A stretch of 64,000 nucleotides of DNA from Bacteroidales bacterium (GCA_004552485.1 SFOH01000003.1:55451-119450), one strand, 5' to 3'. Shown: positions 42,210 through 52,600, numbered from the stretch's first letter. Numbers and translations: made by a program. The notes: generated by a model from the sequence alone, not told the origin.

Positions 42210-43331
42210 ATGAAGATAGGATACGATGCCAAACGTGCTGTGGCCAACTTCACCGGGCTGGGCAATTACTCCCGGCTTGTGATTGAGGAGGTTGGACGCG
42301 CGCGCCCCGACGACCGGCTGCTGCTCTACACGCCGCGCCTCGGCGACAGCCCGCGCCTTGCCGGCATCGAGGCCCTCGCAAATGCCGAGTATCGCGTGCC
42401 GCAGCGATGGCCCGGCGGCAGTCTGTGGCGCACGTGGGGCATCACCGCTGACCTGCGCCGTGACGGCGTCAGCCTCTTCCACGGCTTGAGCAACGAGTTG
42501 CCGCTGAACATCCGCAAGAGCGGCGTGCCCTCGGTGGTGACCGTCCACGACCTCATCTTCCTGCGTTGTCCGCAGTATTACAAGCCCGTTGACCGGCGCC
42601 TCTACGACTATAAATACGGTGCCGCGTGCCGCAACGCCGACCGCATCATCGCCGTCAGCGAGCGCACGAAGGCCGACATTGTGGACATCTACGGCATCTC
42701 CCCCGACAAAATCGACGTGGTCTATCAGGGCTGCGATGCATCGTTCCGCGCGCCCATCAGCGCCGAGAAGCTCAACGAGGTGCGCCAACGCCTCGGGCTG
42801 CCCGGGGACTACATCCTCCAGGTAGGTACCATCGAAGAGCGTAAGAATCTGATTGCCAGTGTGAAAATGCTGAAACATCTGCCCGACGACGTGACGCTCG
42901 TGGCCGTCGGCCGCAACCATCACGGCTACCTGGAAAAGGTGATGAGGACGGCGGCCGAAGAGGGCGTGCTGAAGCGGCTGAGAGTGCTCTCCGGCGTGTC
43001 GTTCGCCGACCTTCCCGCGGTTTATCGCATGGCGCGGCTGTGCATGTATCCCTCTCGTTATGAGGGATTTGGCATACCTGTGCTGGAGGCGTTGGAGAGC
43101 GGCGTGCCCGTGATTGCCGCCACCGGCAGCTGCCTCGAGGAGGCCGGCGGAGACGCCGCGTTCTACGTTGATCCCGACGACTCGTCGGCCATGGCCGAGA
43201 TTGCCACGGAAATCCTCCGCGGCAATGTCGACACCGCCGGCATTGCCGCCCGCGGCCGTGCTTGGGCGGCGCGTTTCAACACGCCCGACATGGTGCGCTC
43301 TATCATGGATGTCTACGCCAAACTATTGTAA
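42210..43331 (+). CDS. Glycosyltransferase family 4 protein
   Basis: 373 residues, GT-B fold. N-terminal domain begins MKIGYDAKRAVANFTGLGNY; the C-terminal donor-binding domain has VGTIEERKN (glycine-rich), then SGVSFADLPAVYRMA and the EX7E motif in EGFGIPVLEALESGVPV. Transfers a sugar from a nucleotide donor onto a growing glycan or lipid; donor and acceptor unknown. Followed after 18 bp by a LicD-type gene, so the two may act on the same surface glycan. Confidence 0.92.
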   Translation: MKIGYDAKRAVANFTGLGNYSRLVIEEVGRARPDDRLLLYTPRLGDSPRLAGIEALANAEYRVPQRWPGGSLWRTWGITADLRRDGVSLFHGLSNELPLNIRKSGVPSVVTVHDLIFLRCPQYYKPVDRRLYDYKYGAACRNADRIIAVSERTKADIVDIYGISPDKIDVVYQGCDASFRAPISAEKLNEVRQRLGLPGDYILQVGTIEERKNLIASVKMLKHLPDDVTLVAVGRNHHGYLEKVMRTAAEEGVLKRLRVLSGVSFADLPAVYRMARLCMYPSRYEGFGIPVLEALESGVPVIAATGSCLEEAGGDAAFYVDPDDSSAMAEIATEILRGNVDTAGIAARGRAWAARFNTPDMVRSIMDVYAKLL

Positions 43332-43349
43332 ACCAACCATATACACAAT

Positions 43350-44165
43350 ATGCCCGAATATAACATAAAAGAGCTGCAGGGACGGCTGCTGGAAATCCTC
43401 GTCGCCTTCGACAAGGTGTGCCGCGAGCACGATCTGCGCTATTGCATCTGCGGCGGCACGTTGCTCGGCGCCGTCCGCCACGGCGGATTCATACCCTGGG
43501 ACGACGACCTTGACTGCTCGATGCCACGCCCTGATTATGAGCGCTTTATCCAGCATTGCAAGGAGTGGCTGCCCGAGCATCTCGAGTTCGTGTGCGCCGA
43601 AAACGACCCTGCCTATCCGCTGCCGTTCGGCAAAATCCAGGACAACCGCACGACGCTTATCGAGCGCCGCCACCTCTATTACCTTGGCGGCTGCTACATC
43701 GACATCTTCCCCTTCGACGGCCACAGCTCCAACGGCCTGAAACGGCGCCTGCGCTGCATGCGCTACGACCGTCTCAAACAGCTGCTCTACCTCGTCCACC
43801 GCGACCCCTTCCGTCACGGTCACGGCCCCTCGTCGTGGATACCGTTGGCTGTGCGCAAACTCCACACAATGAACGGATTGCAGCAGTCGATACGCCGTGT
43901 GATGCTCGAGGAAGACTATGACAAATGCGAGTTTGCCAGCTCAATGACCGACAGCTACAAGAAGGTGCTCCCCAAGGCCGTCATCGGCAACTTCAAGCCC
44001 TATGTGTTTGAGGGTCATGAGGTTATGGGCATCGCCGATTACGACACATACCTCACCTGCATGTACGGACCCACCTACATGACCCCGCCGCCGCCCGAGG
44101 ACCGCTTTCAGCACAATTTTGACTATCTGGACCTGGAGCATTCCTACCGCGACTATCACGAATAA
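43350..44165 (+). CDS. LicD family phosphotransferase
   Basis: 271 residues. The family hallmark CGGTLLGAVRHGGFIPWDDD (near 36-56) with the metal-binding Asp cluster, then EFVCAENDPAYPLPFGKIQD. LicD-like enzymes attach phosphocholine or other phospho-groups to surface polysaccharides, using CDP-choline or similar donors. It follows the GT4 gene by 18 bp. Substrate cannot be inferred beyond a phosphate-linked decoration. A bidirectional terminator lies 22 bp past the stop. Confidence 0.88.
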   Translation: MPEYNIKELQGRLLEILVAFDKVCREHDLRYCICGGTLLGAVRHGGFIPWDDDLDCSMPRPDYERFIQHCKEWLPEHLEFVCAENDPAYPLPFGKIQDNRTTLIERRHLYYLGGCYIDIFPFDGHSSNGLKRRLRCMRYDRLKQLLYLVHRDPFRHGHGPSSWIPLAVRKLHTMNGLQQSIRRVMLEEDYDKCEFASSMTDSYKKVLPKAVIGNFKPYVFEGHEVMGIADYDTYLTCMYGPTYMTPPPPEDRFQHNFDYLDLEHSYRDYHE

Positions 44166-44187
44166 CTCCGGCCCAAAAAGTATAGCA

Positions 44188-44216
44188 AAGGCTGCTCCGA
44201 TTTTCGGAGCAGCCTT
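44188..44216. terminator. Bidirectional terminator between licD-type and tailed protein genes
   Basis: 13-bp perfect stem AAGGCTGCTCCGA / TCGGAGCAGCCTT with a 3-nt loop. On the minus strand it is followed by a T-rich run toward 44175, so it mainly serves the minus-strand gene at 44306. Confidence 0.85.
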
Positions 44217-44305
44217 AAATGTATCTGAATCAGTGGACTAAGCTGTCGTGGCAAGTGCCGGCGGCGCGGGCAGTCGCAGCCTCCGACTACTGCCGGCGCA
44301 GAAAC

Positions 44306-45898
44306 TTACCGTACCACCACCTTGCGTGAGGTGTTGCCGCTGCGGAGAATGTAGAAGCCGGGCTTCACGCCGTCAAAGGCGCACTTGGCGTCGGCGCCGC
44401 TGCGCACGTTCTTGCCTGTCAGGTCATAGAGGATGAAAGAGCTGTCGGCGCCCTCTGCGGCCTTGTCGGCGAGGATGGAGTCGGCGCCATCGGTCTCGCT
44501 GTCAACGGCCACGCTGAGTCCGGCATATTTCATGAACAGAGCCACGCGCGAGCCCACGGGAACGGCCACCGTGGCAGTTGCCCATGAGGTGTTGCCCAGG
44601 GGCTGGTTCCATGTCATCTCAAGTTCTTTGCCGATGGTGAAACCGTCGGCAGTCTCGGTGGCTTCGAAGGCCTGCACGAAGGGTCCCACAACGGCGCTCT
44701 CGCTGGCAATGGCGCGCAGCCACAGATTGCCTTTTGAGGCGGGGCTGACCAGGTAGAAGTAGCGCTGGAACTGGTCAGTGTACGGCATCGGGTTGCCGTG
44801 GTTCCACAGAATCATGGGCGACTCGACCAGAGTGCGCGACTCGAAGCGGGCAGTGGTGGGGAACTGAGAGTAATCTTTGGTCTCGGCACTGAAGTTGCCG
44901 CTCGTCGTCACTTCCAGGGCGAAGGCCTCCCAGCCCTCGGGCAACGCGCTGTTGAAGTTGGAGGCGTTGAAGACGGTGCGGTCACCGGTGGGGACAGAGT
45001 AGGCGTTTCCGGAGAGGGCGATGTCGAAGTCACCGGCGTCGCCGAGGCTCACCGTTGCCTGTGCCGTGAAGCTGCCGCCCTCTGTGGGCGCGAAGGTGAA
45101 GGCCAGGTCGGCGGTGGCACCGGGCTGAAGGTCAGCTATTTCCGCAGGAGACACGGAGAAGGCGCCGCTGCCGGAGAGGACCACGGAACCGGTGAGAACG
45201 GTGGTGCCGGTGTTGGTGACGCGCACGGTGCGCACTGCTGCCTCATCGCCCACAACGGCCATGGGGAAGGCTATGGCCTCGTCGGAAACGGAAGCACCGG
45301 GGCCGCTGGCCTCGCCGCAGACAAAGGTGGTGAGGGGCAGGAATTTCTCACCGGAGGCACTGCCGTTGGTCTTGTAGATGCTCTGCACATTGTCGGTGAT
45401 GTCGCCGCGGAAATAGACACGCAGATATTTGCCCTTGGCGTTGCTGATGAACAGCGCCAGGTTGCCGCCAGTGTATTTGTAGGGAGTGGTGAATTTCAGG
45501 TTCCATTCGGCGGCGTCTTTGGAGAATGACTCAGTGCCGCTGTACACTTTCACCAGCTTGTCTGTTGCTGTGAATGTGTAGGGCTCGGCGAAGCTGCTCT
45601 CGTCAACGGTGCCTACATAGACTTCAATAGCTGTGCCGGCGAAGTCGCGGGCGATGGCCGGCTGCATATAAAACTTCAGGGCTGAGATGGTCTTGCCCTC
45701 AAGGGCCGTGAGTTTGTCGGCGGGGTATATCACCTGCGACTGGCCCACACGGTCCCAGTTGTACATGTTCACAGGTGAGGTGGATTTGGTGGATTCGCCG
45801 GTGCCGACGGTGATTTCTTCGGTCTGGGCCGAGGCGGAAAGGGTGGTGGCGGCTGCCAGTAGCGCCACGGTAAGGAAGCGTGTAAAAATCTTCTTCAT
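44306..45898 (-). CDS. Secreted multi-domain protein with sorting-like tail
   Basis: 530 residues. Signal peptide 1-24 (MKKIFTRFLTVALLAAATTL and on). Domains appear to be two or three beta-sandwiches: a choice-of-anchor-type region with VRVTNTGTTVLTGSVVLSGSG, then a C-terminal sandwich. It ends with the tail shared in this window (FILYDLTGKNV...KPGFYILRSG...KVVVR), here with the Y-x-Y start changed to FILYDL. Related to Bacteroidota surface proteins; ligand unknown. Monocistronic, with a -7 element upstream and the shared terminator. Confidence 0.8.
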   Translation of the reverse strand: MKKIFTRFLTVALLAAATTLSASAQTEEITVGTGESTKSTSPVNMYNWDRVGQSQVIYPADKLTALEGKTISALKFYMQPAIARDFAGTAIEVYVGTVDESSFAEPYTFTATDKLVKVYSGTESFSKDAAEWNLKFTTPYKYTGGNLALFISNAKGKYLRVYFRGDITDNVQSIYKTNGSASGEKFLPLTTFVCGEASGPGASVSDEAIAFPMAVVGDEAAVRTVRVTNTGTTVLTGSVVLSGSGAFSVSPAEIADLQPGATADLAFTFAPTEGGSFTAQATVSLGDAGDFDIALSGNAYSVPTGDRTVFNASNFNSALPEGWEAFALEVTTSGNFSAETKDYSQFPTTARFESRTLVESPMILWNHGNPMPYTDQFQRYFYLVSPASKGNLWLRAIASESAVVGPFVQAFEATETADGFTIGKELEMTWNQPLGNTSWATATVAVPVGSRVALFMKYAGLSVAVDSETDGADSILADKAAEGADSSFILYDLTGKNVRSGADAKCAFDGVKPGFYILRSGNTSRKVVVR

Positions 45899-46017
45899 TC
45901 TTACTTGAAATTGTATTGGAAATTAATTAATTAGGGGTTAGTCAGTTGCCTTGGATTTTGGGCTTGGCGATGCTTTCGGCGCCGGAAAAATCGGGCGGTG
46001 CCGGTGCAAACCGGTGC

Positions 46018-46025
46018 AAAGATAA
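46018..46025 (-). promoter_or_regulatory. -7 element of the 44306 gene
   Basis: TATCTTTG on the minus strand; ATTG about 19 bp further up is a partial -33. The element lies inside a tandem of CCGGTGCAAA repeats at 45998-46020. Confidence 0.6.
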
Positions 46026-46100
46026 GCATTTAACTTGGAAAACCAATCATTTTGTGGCAACAAAAACATGAGGCAATATGAAATAAAGAGGTGCAATTTG

Positions 46101-46132
46101 TTTGGCGGTGGCGCTGAAAATGAGTAATTTTG
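46101..46132 (+). promoter_or_regulatory. Promoter of the GlmU-like operon
   Basis: TTTG (46101-46104), 20-bp spacer, TAATTTTG (46125-46132): full consensus, 62 bp before the ATG. The rest of 45899-46194 holds no gene. Confidence 0.88.
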
Positions 46133-46194
46133 CAGAAGAAACATTGAAATAATCAAACCGGTGCATACGCAAAAATAATTTTGAACAGTTACTT

Positions 46195-47346
46195 ATGAAT
46201 ATAGTTTTGTTCGACCCCCGGGAGGCTCGTGATAACCTGCTGCCTCTCACTTATACTCGGCCCGTCGCGGAGATTCGCGTGGGCATGAACACGCTGCGGC
46301 GCCGCTGGACGGCCTTCCTGCCCGGCGAATACTCGTGGCAGACGCAACCCTATCTGGCTGTGAAGTACCCTGAGCATCAGGCTGCTGACACGCTGCGCAT
46401 CGCCGGAAATCTGATTGCCGACGCACCGCTGGCACAGGCCGTTATGGCACTGAAAGGCGGCGAGGCGCTCTACAAGGACGAGACGCTGCTGGCCGTGCGC
46501 GGCACCGAGGGCGTGCGCCGTCAGTACAACGGCAATGTGCTGGCTCTCAATCATCTGTGGGATATTTTCCAGATGAACGACCAGGTGCTCCGCGCCGACT
46601 TCGAGCGCATCGCGCCCACCCAGGAACGCCGCGAGCCGTCCAAAACCGTCACCATCATCGGTGACCCCGCCAACCTCTTCATCCACGCCGAGGCCGGCCC
46701 CGTGGAGGGCTGCACCATCAACGTCTCCACCGGTCCGGTCTTCATCGACCGCCATGCCGAGGTGATGGAAGGCGCGTGCCTGCGCGGCCCTGTCTACGTC
46801 GGCCCGCACTCCATAGTGAAGATGGGAGCGAAAATCTACGGTGCGACGACCCTTGGCCTCTACTGCAAGGTGGGCGGTGAAATCAGCAACGCAGTCTTCT
46901 TCGGCTACTCCAACAAGGCCCACGACGGCTTTGTCGGCAACGCTGTCATCGGCCAGTGGTGCAACATGGGAGCCGGTTTCGTGGCCTCGAACCTCAAGAA
47001 CGACTATACGGAAATCAAGCTGTGGAACTATCCCGCTCATCGCTTTCTGCGCACCGGCCTCCAATTCTGTGGCGTGATCATGGGCGACCACACCAAGTGC
47101 GGCATCAACACCATGCTCAACACTGCCACCGTCCTCGGCGTCGGCGTGAACATCCACGGCGCCGGCTTCCCGCGTCCCTTCCTGGCCTCCTTCCTGGAGG
47201 GCTCCACGGCCGGTTTCGCCGAGGTGCCCATGAGCAAATTCTTCGCCACGGCCAAAACCGTCATGGCGCGCCGCGGCCTCGATCTGACCCAGACCGACAT
47301 CGACATCCTCAACAATATCCGCGAGCAGGCGGAGCAATACCGCTGA
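46195..47346 (+). CDS. GlmU-like sugar nucleotidyltransferase with left-handed beta-helix
   Basis: 383 residues. N-terminal part begins MNIVLFDPREARDNLLPLTY and includes RPVAEIRVGM, typical of the putative sugar nucleotidyltransferases of Bacteroidota annotated as GlmU family. Residues 165-330 carry hexapeptide-type repeats (VFIDRHAEVMEGACLRGPVYVGPHSIV), forming a left-handed beta-helix often used by acyltransferases. Its donor and acceptor are unknown: it may make a nucleotide sugar, or acylate one. First gene of an operon with a B3/B4 protein, tsaC and a GNAT-like gene. Confidence 0.85.
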   Translation: MNIVLFDPREARDNLLPLTYTRPVAEIRVGMNTLRRRWTAFLPGEYSWQTQPYLAVKYPEHQAADTLRIAGNLIADAPLAQAVMALKGGEALYKDETLLAVRGTEGVRRQYNGNVLALNHLWDIFQMNDQVLRADFERIAPTQERREPSKTVTIIGDPANLFIHAEAGPVEGCTINVSTGPVFIDRHAEVMEGACLRGPVYVGPHSIVKMGAKIYGATTLGLYCKVGGEISNAVFFGYSNKAHDGFVGNAVIGQWCNMGAGFVASNLKNDYTEIKLWNYPAHRFLRTGLQFCGVIMGDHTKCGINTMLNTATVLGVGVNIHGAGFPRPFLASFLEGSTAGFAEVPMSKFFATAKTVMARRGLDLTQTDIDILNNIREQAEQYR

Positions 47347-47349
47347 GCC

Positions 47350-48012
47350 ATGGAGTTTGTTGTCAGTGACGAGATTCGTGCCGCCGCCCCGGAGTATAAA
47401 GCGTTGATTGTCAATGCGAAGATAGAGAATCCGCCCACGCCGGACGCTCTGTGGAGCGCGCTCATGGCCGAATACGAGCACGTGGCCTCGACCTACGAGA
47501 TGCCCATGGTGAACAAGCGCGAGGCCATCGCCGCCACCCGCGCCGCATACAAGGCCTGCGGCAAGGAACCTAACCGCTATCGCCCAAGTGCTGAGGCACT
47601 TATGCGCCGGATGGTGCGCGGCCTTGACCTTTACCGCACCCTCACCGCCATCGACCTCATCAACCTGCTCAGCGTGGAGACCGGCCACAGCATCGGAGGT
47701 TTCGACGCCGACGCCATCAGCGGCGACGTGCTCACGCTCGGCATCGGCCGCGAAGGCGAGCCCTACGAGGCCATCGGCCGCGGCCCGCTCAACATCGCCG
47801 GCATGCCCGTGTGGCGCGATGCGGTGGGCGGAATCGGCACTCCCACCTCCGACAACGACCGCACGAAACTCTCCGAGAGCACGCGTAACCTGCTGATGAT
47901 CATCAATATGTACGGCCTCGAAGCGCCCGTCGAAGAGGTCGAGGCGCGTGCCGTCGAGCTGCTGCGGCAGTATGCCGCCGCCACGGACATCCGCGTCACC
48001 CGTGTTGAATGA
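47350..48012 (+). CDS. B3/B4 tRNA-editing-like domain protein
   Basis: 220 residues, essentially the B3/B4 domain of phenylalanyl-tRNA synthetase beta subunit standing alone. Typical stretches: EAIAATRAAYKACGKEPNRYRP (near 59-80), LMRRMVRGLDLYRTLTAIDL, TGHSIGGFDADAISGDVLTL and GTPTSDNDRTKLSE. Free-standing B3/B4 proteins are predicted to deacylate misacylated tRNAs, though substrates are poorly known. It begins 3 bp after the GlmU-like gene and precedes tsaC by 33 bp, which would couple it to tRNA modification (inference). Confidence 0.85.
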   Translation: MEFVVSDEIRAAAPEYKALIVNAKIENPPTPDALWSALMAEYEHVASTYEMPMVNKREAIAATRAAYKACGKEPNRYRPSAEALMRRMVRGLDLYRTLTAIDLINLLSVETGHSIGGFDADAISGDVLTLGIGREGEPYEAIGRGPLNIAGMPVWRDAVGGIGTPTSDNDRTKLSESTRNLLMIINMYGLEAPVEEVEARAVELLRQYAAATDIRVTRVE

Positions 48013-48045
48013 AAACCTTAAACGCTTGATACTTAAGAAACTGTC

Positions 48046-48654
48046 ATGAAAATACTGACCATTTATCCCGGCACGGTGAACGAGCGCCTCATCGGCGAGG
48101 CCGTCGACGTGATGCGCGACGGCGGCATCATCGTCTACCCGACCGACACGCTCTATGCCCTTGGCTGTGACGCACTTAACCAAAAGGCCATCCAGCGCCT
48201 GTGCCGCGTCAAAAAGCTGAATCCCGACAAAAATCAGCTGTCGGTGGTGTGCTCGGGGCTGAGCCAGGCCTCCGAATATGTGCGCATCGACAACACGGCC
48301 TATCGTCTTCTGAAAGACTGCCTCCCCGGCCCTTACACCTTCATCCTGCCGGCGTCCACCAAGCTGCCGAAGGTGTTCCGCGGACGCAAGACAGTGGGCC
48401 TGCGCGTCCCCGACAACGACATTGCTCTGGCCTTGGCCGAGGCGCTCGGAAATCCCATCCTGACCTCGTCAGCCGAGGTAGGCGACGACTGGGATCTTAC
48501 CAATGCCGAGTCCATCGCCATGTGTTATGATAATGATTGTGAGATGGTTATAGACGGCGGCGAAGGCGGCGAGACGCCGTCGACTGTCGTCGACCTCACC
48601 GACCCGCATAACCCCGTAGTTGTCCGCGATGGCCTGGGTGAATTCGCTGTCTGA
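48046..48654 (+). CDS. tsaC: L-threonylcarbamoyladenylate synthase
   Basis: Makes threonylcarbamoyl-AMP from threonine, bicarbonate and ATP for the t6A modification of ANN-decoding tRNAs; cytoplasmic. YrdC fold with GGIIVYPTDTLYALGCDAL (26-44), NQKAIQRLCRVKK (nucleotide-binding Lys/Arg), GPYTFILPAS and GLRVPDN plus the SSAEVGD stretch. 202 residues. YciO-type paralogues exist, so the assignment to TsaC rather than YciO is by similarity only. Its 3' end overlaps the next gene's start by 26 bp. Confidence 0.88.
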   Translation: MKILTIYPGTVNERLIGEAVDVMRDGGIIVYPTDTLYALGCDALNQKAIQRLCRVKKLNPDKNQLSVVCSGLSQASEYVRIDNTAYRLLKDCLPGPYTFILPASTKLPKVFRGRKTVGLRVPDNDIALALAEALGNPILTSSAEVGDDWDLTNAESIAMCYDNDCEMVIDGGEGGETPSTVVDLTDPHNPVVVRDGLGEFAV

Positions 48655-49528
48655 GCCGCTACGGCGCGTGACGGCCGAGGAATACCGCGCGCTGTTCCCG
48701 CAGGTGCCCACGGTGTTCGACAGCGTGGATTTTGCCCTCCTCAACGCCGCCAAGGCCGAGGACGTGGCCTTTCTGGCCGGTCGCGGCATGGGCATAATCG
48801 TGGGACGGCGCCGCGGCGATCAGTTGTGGCGCGCACCCTTCTCAGCTCCCTACGCCTCGCCCGCCGGCAACGGCGATGCCCGCGCTTTCGCCCGCGAACT
48901 GCTCGCCTTTTGCGGCGGTCATCTAAAAGTGACCCTCCCGCCGGAATACCGCGACTTCTCTGCCTTTGCCAATGCCCTGGAAGAGTGCGGATTACACCGC
49001 ATCAACGACTTCTCGTTTCACCTCCCCGCCGAGCGCTTCGCCCGCTACATGGAGGTCATCTCGCGTCAGCGGCTGCGCTACACGCGCAAAGTGCTCGCCA
49101 TGCCCTTCACCTTTGAGCAGACCGACGATATCAGCTTGTTTTACAGAGTGTTGTCCGAACATCACCACGGATTGGGCTATTATATCGCCATGACCGAGGA
49201 CGAGATTCGCGCCACTACGGCCGTCGTTCCCACCGACTTTTTCGTGGCGCGCCTGGAGGGCGAAGTGGCCGGCGTGGCCATGATGGACCGCGTCTCCGAC
49301 GATGTGATACAGATGATTCACTGGTGCGACGCATTGAACTTCAGGCATTTGCGTCCCACCACTTATATTGCGTACAACATTTTCCGCCACTATGCCACGG
49401 ACGGACGCACCCGCATCATAGACCTTGGGCCGGCCTCCACGGACGGCATTCCCAACACCGGTCTCGTGGACTTCAAACTCTCGCTGGGCACCATTCAAAC
49501 CCTTAAGCCTACGCTCGTTACGGATTAA
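48629..49528 (+). CDS. GNAT-fold protein (DUF2156/FemAB-like)
   Basis: 299 residues from ATG 48629, the first ATG in frame; the frame also opens at TTG 48620. It overlaps the end of tsaC by 26 bp, suggesting coupling. The C-terminal half has a GNAT-like pattern (FFVARLEGEVAGVAMMDRVS, RTRIIDLGPASTDGIPNTGL), and the N-terminal half resembles the first lobe of bilobed FemAB/GNAT proteins (ISRQRLRYTRKV). It could be an acetyl- or aminoacyl-transferase; no specific substrate recognised. A bidirectional terminator lies 27 bp beyond the stop. Confidence 0.75.
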   Translation: MAWVNSLSEPLRRVTAEEYRALFPQVPTVFDSVDFALLNAAKAEDVAFLAGRGMGIIVGRRRGDQLWRAPFSAPYASPAGNGDARAFARELLAFCGGHLKVTLPPEYRDFSAFANALEECGLHRINDFSFHLPAERFARYMEVISRQRLRYTRKVLAMPFTFEQTDDISLFYRVLSEHHHGLGYYIAMTEDEIRATTAVVPTDFFVARLEGEVAGVAMMDRVSDDVIQMIHWCDALNFRHLRPTTYIAYNIFRHYATDGRTRIIDLGPASTDGIPNTGLVDFKLSLGTIQTLKPTLVTD

Positions 49529-49554
49529 TAAGCGATTGACGGGAAATAAACAGA

Positions 49555-49603
49555 GCCTCGCGGTATACCGCTCACGTTTGGGTGACGCAGTATGCCGCGA
49601 GGC
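49555..49603. terminator. Bidirectional terminator between GNAT-like and GHL10 genes
   Basis: 14-bp stem GCCTCGCGGTATAC / GTATGCCGCGAGGC (one wobble) with an inner TCAC/GTGA stem, flanked by CGGTTTTAAAA on the plus side and an A-rich run on the other. Confidence 0.85.
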
Positions 49604-49638
49604 CGGTTTTAAAAGCGATTTCCTTCGCTTGCCTTATC

Positions 49639-52600
49639 TTATCTGATGAGGACTTTGGTGACGGACTTGCCGCTGCGGCGGATGTAGAAGCCGGGAGCTG
49701 TGGGCGTCACGCGCAGGCCCTGAAGGTTATAGTATTCGGCTGTGGCTTCATCGTCGTCGGCATCGTTGCTGATGTCTTCCACGCCTGTGCCCCAGTCGTA
49801 GTTGAGGTCGTAGGCGGCAAGGCCTGTGCATGGAGCGTAGACAAACAGTCGGCCGTTTTCGCCGCTGATGAAGGAGGCATCGCGTGTCTCGCCGTTCTTG
49901 ATGAACGACAGCGGGAAGTTGAGGTCGCCGCCGTTGTTGTCGCCCTCGGTTTTCACGCCAATCCCCTCGTAGGGGAATAACTGGGCGCTGTGCACGTTTG
50001 AGAAGCCGTCCGCAAAGTCATCGCCCTGGACAATGTGCCACATGGGTGAGTAGTTGCTGTATGAGTTGCCGCAATAGGGCATGGCTGCAAAATGGTATCC
50101 GTCCATGGCGAAGGTCTCGAAGCCGATGCAATTCACATCGGAGGGAGCGGCGTCGCCCGTGATTTTGCTCTGGGCGGAGATGGTGGTGCCGTCAGTCTCG
50201 TTGAGGACATAGTAATGCGGATTGGTCTTCTGACCGTTCACCACAAACTTCAGCTGATTCACTTCGCCGGGGCCCAGCACCATGTGGATTGAGGGAGCGG
50301 TGCCATGGTATTCGCTCAGCACGTTTGTGACGGTGCTTTTCAGGGCCTGGGCTTTGGTGGCGGGATTTCCCCAAAGCGTGTAGCGTGTCACGTATGTTTT
50401 GCCGTCTCCGTTACCGACGGTGAAGATGTAATAGGTCCAGTAGTTTGAGCCTTTGGCGATTGCGCAATGGTCGATGCGGTAGGTGGTGGGCATCTGAACG
50501 GACAGCACGGTCGTGCATACTCCGGTGCCGGGGTCGACTCTGCACACGTTGAAGTAGCGTGTGGTGTATTTTGACGACGGCAGCGAGAGGGTGGCCACAT
50601 ACAGGTCGTTGTTCGAGTCCAGCATAACATCGTTCACTCCGGCCTGGTAGGGCGCTTTCATATTGGCATCGTAGAAGAGTTTGAGGTCTTCCATGCGCCG
50701 GCCGTCGCGGGCGTCGAAGCGTGCCAGATAGTTGGCCTCGGAGCCGGTGTAGTTGCCTTCGCGGGAGGTCACATACACCACATCGTGAAGCTGAGCGCTG
50801 CCGTCGGCCGGACGCGCCACCATGTCGCGGCACAGAGAGCCGTCCATGTTCAGCGGGTTGTGCTCTTTGTTGCGCAGCCAGGCGTTCTTTATCAGCAGGT
50901 CTTTTTGGCCGTGGGGAACGTTCATGCGGTAAAATTCATACTCGTGGTCCTCGCGGTAGACGCTGTAGTTCTGCTCGCCGGTGAGTGTCTCTTTGGTCAG
51001 GGTGCGTGTGCTGCTGATGCCGGGGTCGTGCTTGGCGGCGCGGGCTATCACGCGCCAGCAATAGATGCCGTCGGCGACGGCGCTGAAGGGCATTGAGCAC
51101 TCGTAGTACTGGCCGTCCTTGGTGAACGACTTGGTGCTCCAGGCTATGTTGTCGAAGTTGGAGGAGGCGGAGAGTTGCAACTCATATTCCGTGGCGTCAG
51201 TCACGGAGTGGAAGCGGAAGGTGATGTCGCCGTAAAAGGTGGCGTTGTCATCGGGGAGCTTGAGCTGAGGCTTGTCCAGGTCCGGATAGTCCACAGCCGC
51301 CGGCGAGGTGAAAGAGCGTGTCTCGGAGATTTTTTGGTTGGCATTGTTCTTGTTGGCACGCACGCGCCAATAGTGGGTGGTGGAATGAGCAAGGCCGTCC
51401 AGGTTCAGAGTCAGAGACTTTGCAGTGGTGGTTTGGCTGAGGACTATTGACGAGAAGGCGGAGGACGTTGAGATTTCCAGGGTGAAGGTTGCGCCGTTGG
51501 TGCCGCTCCATGAGAAGGTCTGGTCAGAGGCGGCTTGCACGCCGTTGGCGGGAGAGGTGAGGCTCACGTCCAGCGTCTCGAGTGACGGTGCGTTCAGTGT
51601 TGTGGCCGGCCACTCCCGGCCGTAGCGGTCAAGGGGTGTAACGGCATACCAGTAGCCGGAGGTCTTGCCGGAGGGGAGTGTTGCTGAGTTTGTGTAGGTT
51701 ATGTCAACGATATACTCTGCCTTGTATCCGCCTTTTTCACTGGCGGCATCAATCTGATTCACCGTAGAGGGGATGGCATAGACCACGTAGCGTGTGTTGC
51801 TGAGGGCGTTCCATGTCAGCGCGGTTCCGCTGCGCTTGAGGCCGCTGATGGTGCCGGGCGTCGAGCCGGAGAAGTGGGTGCAGATGGGATGCAGCGACTT
51901 GTGGGGCGTGCACTGGTTCTTGATGCTCTGTCCCATGTTGTTGTTGACTATGCTGGCGCCGCGATAGTAGACAACGCCGCTGTTGCCGTCCCAGCTGTAT
52001 GTGCGTGTGAACTTTATCTCCTTCACATACTCGGACACATCCCATCCGTCGGCAACGCTGATGGAGGGATAGAACAGGCAATCAAGCGCTTTGGCGGCCT
52101 GGTTCCACCATTGAGTAAGGGGCCCGAAGGGGTTTGTTGAATGGGTGCTGTTCCAGTAAAGCTGCGGTGAGATGAAGTCGACGCTCTTGTTGCGCATCCA
52201 GGCAATGGGGTCAGAGTAAATCTTTGAATACTGCCAGTCCGAGGCAGAGCAATATTTGGACAGCGGCTCAATGTTGTCTGTGCTCACAACGCCGCGGTTG
52301 GCCACGCCGGCCGGCGCCACGCCAAAGCGCACGTAAGGCTTGATGCGGTGCACTGTCTCGTGGCACATGCTGATGAGGTCATTCACTTGCTTGCGGCGCC
52401 AGTCGGCTATGCCGAGGCTGCCTTTGTCGGAGGCTTCCTGATAGGTGGTCCAGTCTTCGGCGGAGCTGGTCTCGGTTATGCCCTCGGGATAGAAATAGTC
52501 ATCAAAGACAATGCCGTCAATGTCATAATTGCCGGTGAGGACGGCGCAGACATTGGAGATTTTGGCCTTGACGGCGGTGAGGCCGGGGTTGTAGCAGTAT

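Noticed and set aside
45998..46020. Tandem CCGGTGCAAA repeat
   Set aside because: Only two copies; probably incidental to the promoter of the 44306 gene, too short for a CRISPR or operator claim.
46189..48183. Minus-strand open frame of 664 codons over the GlmU-like/B3-B4 genes
   Set aside because: Spans two recognised plus-strand genes and shows no protein family pattern.
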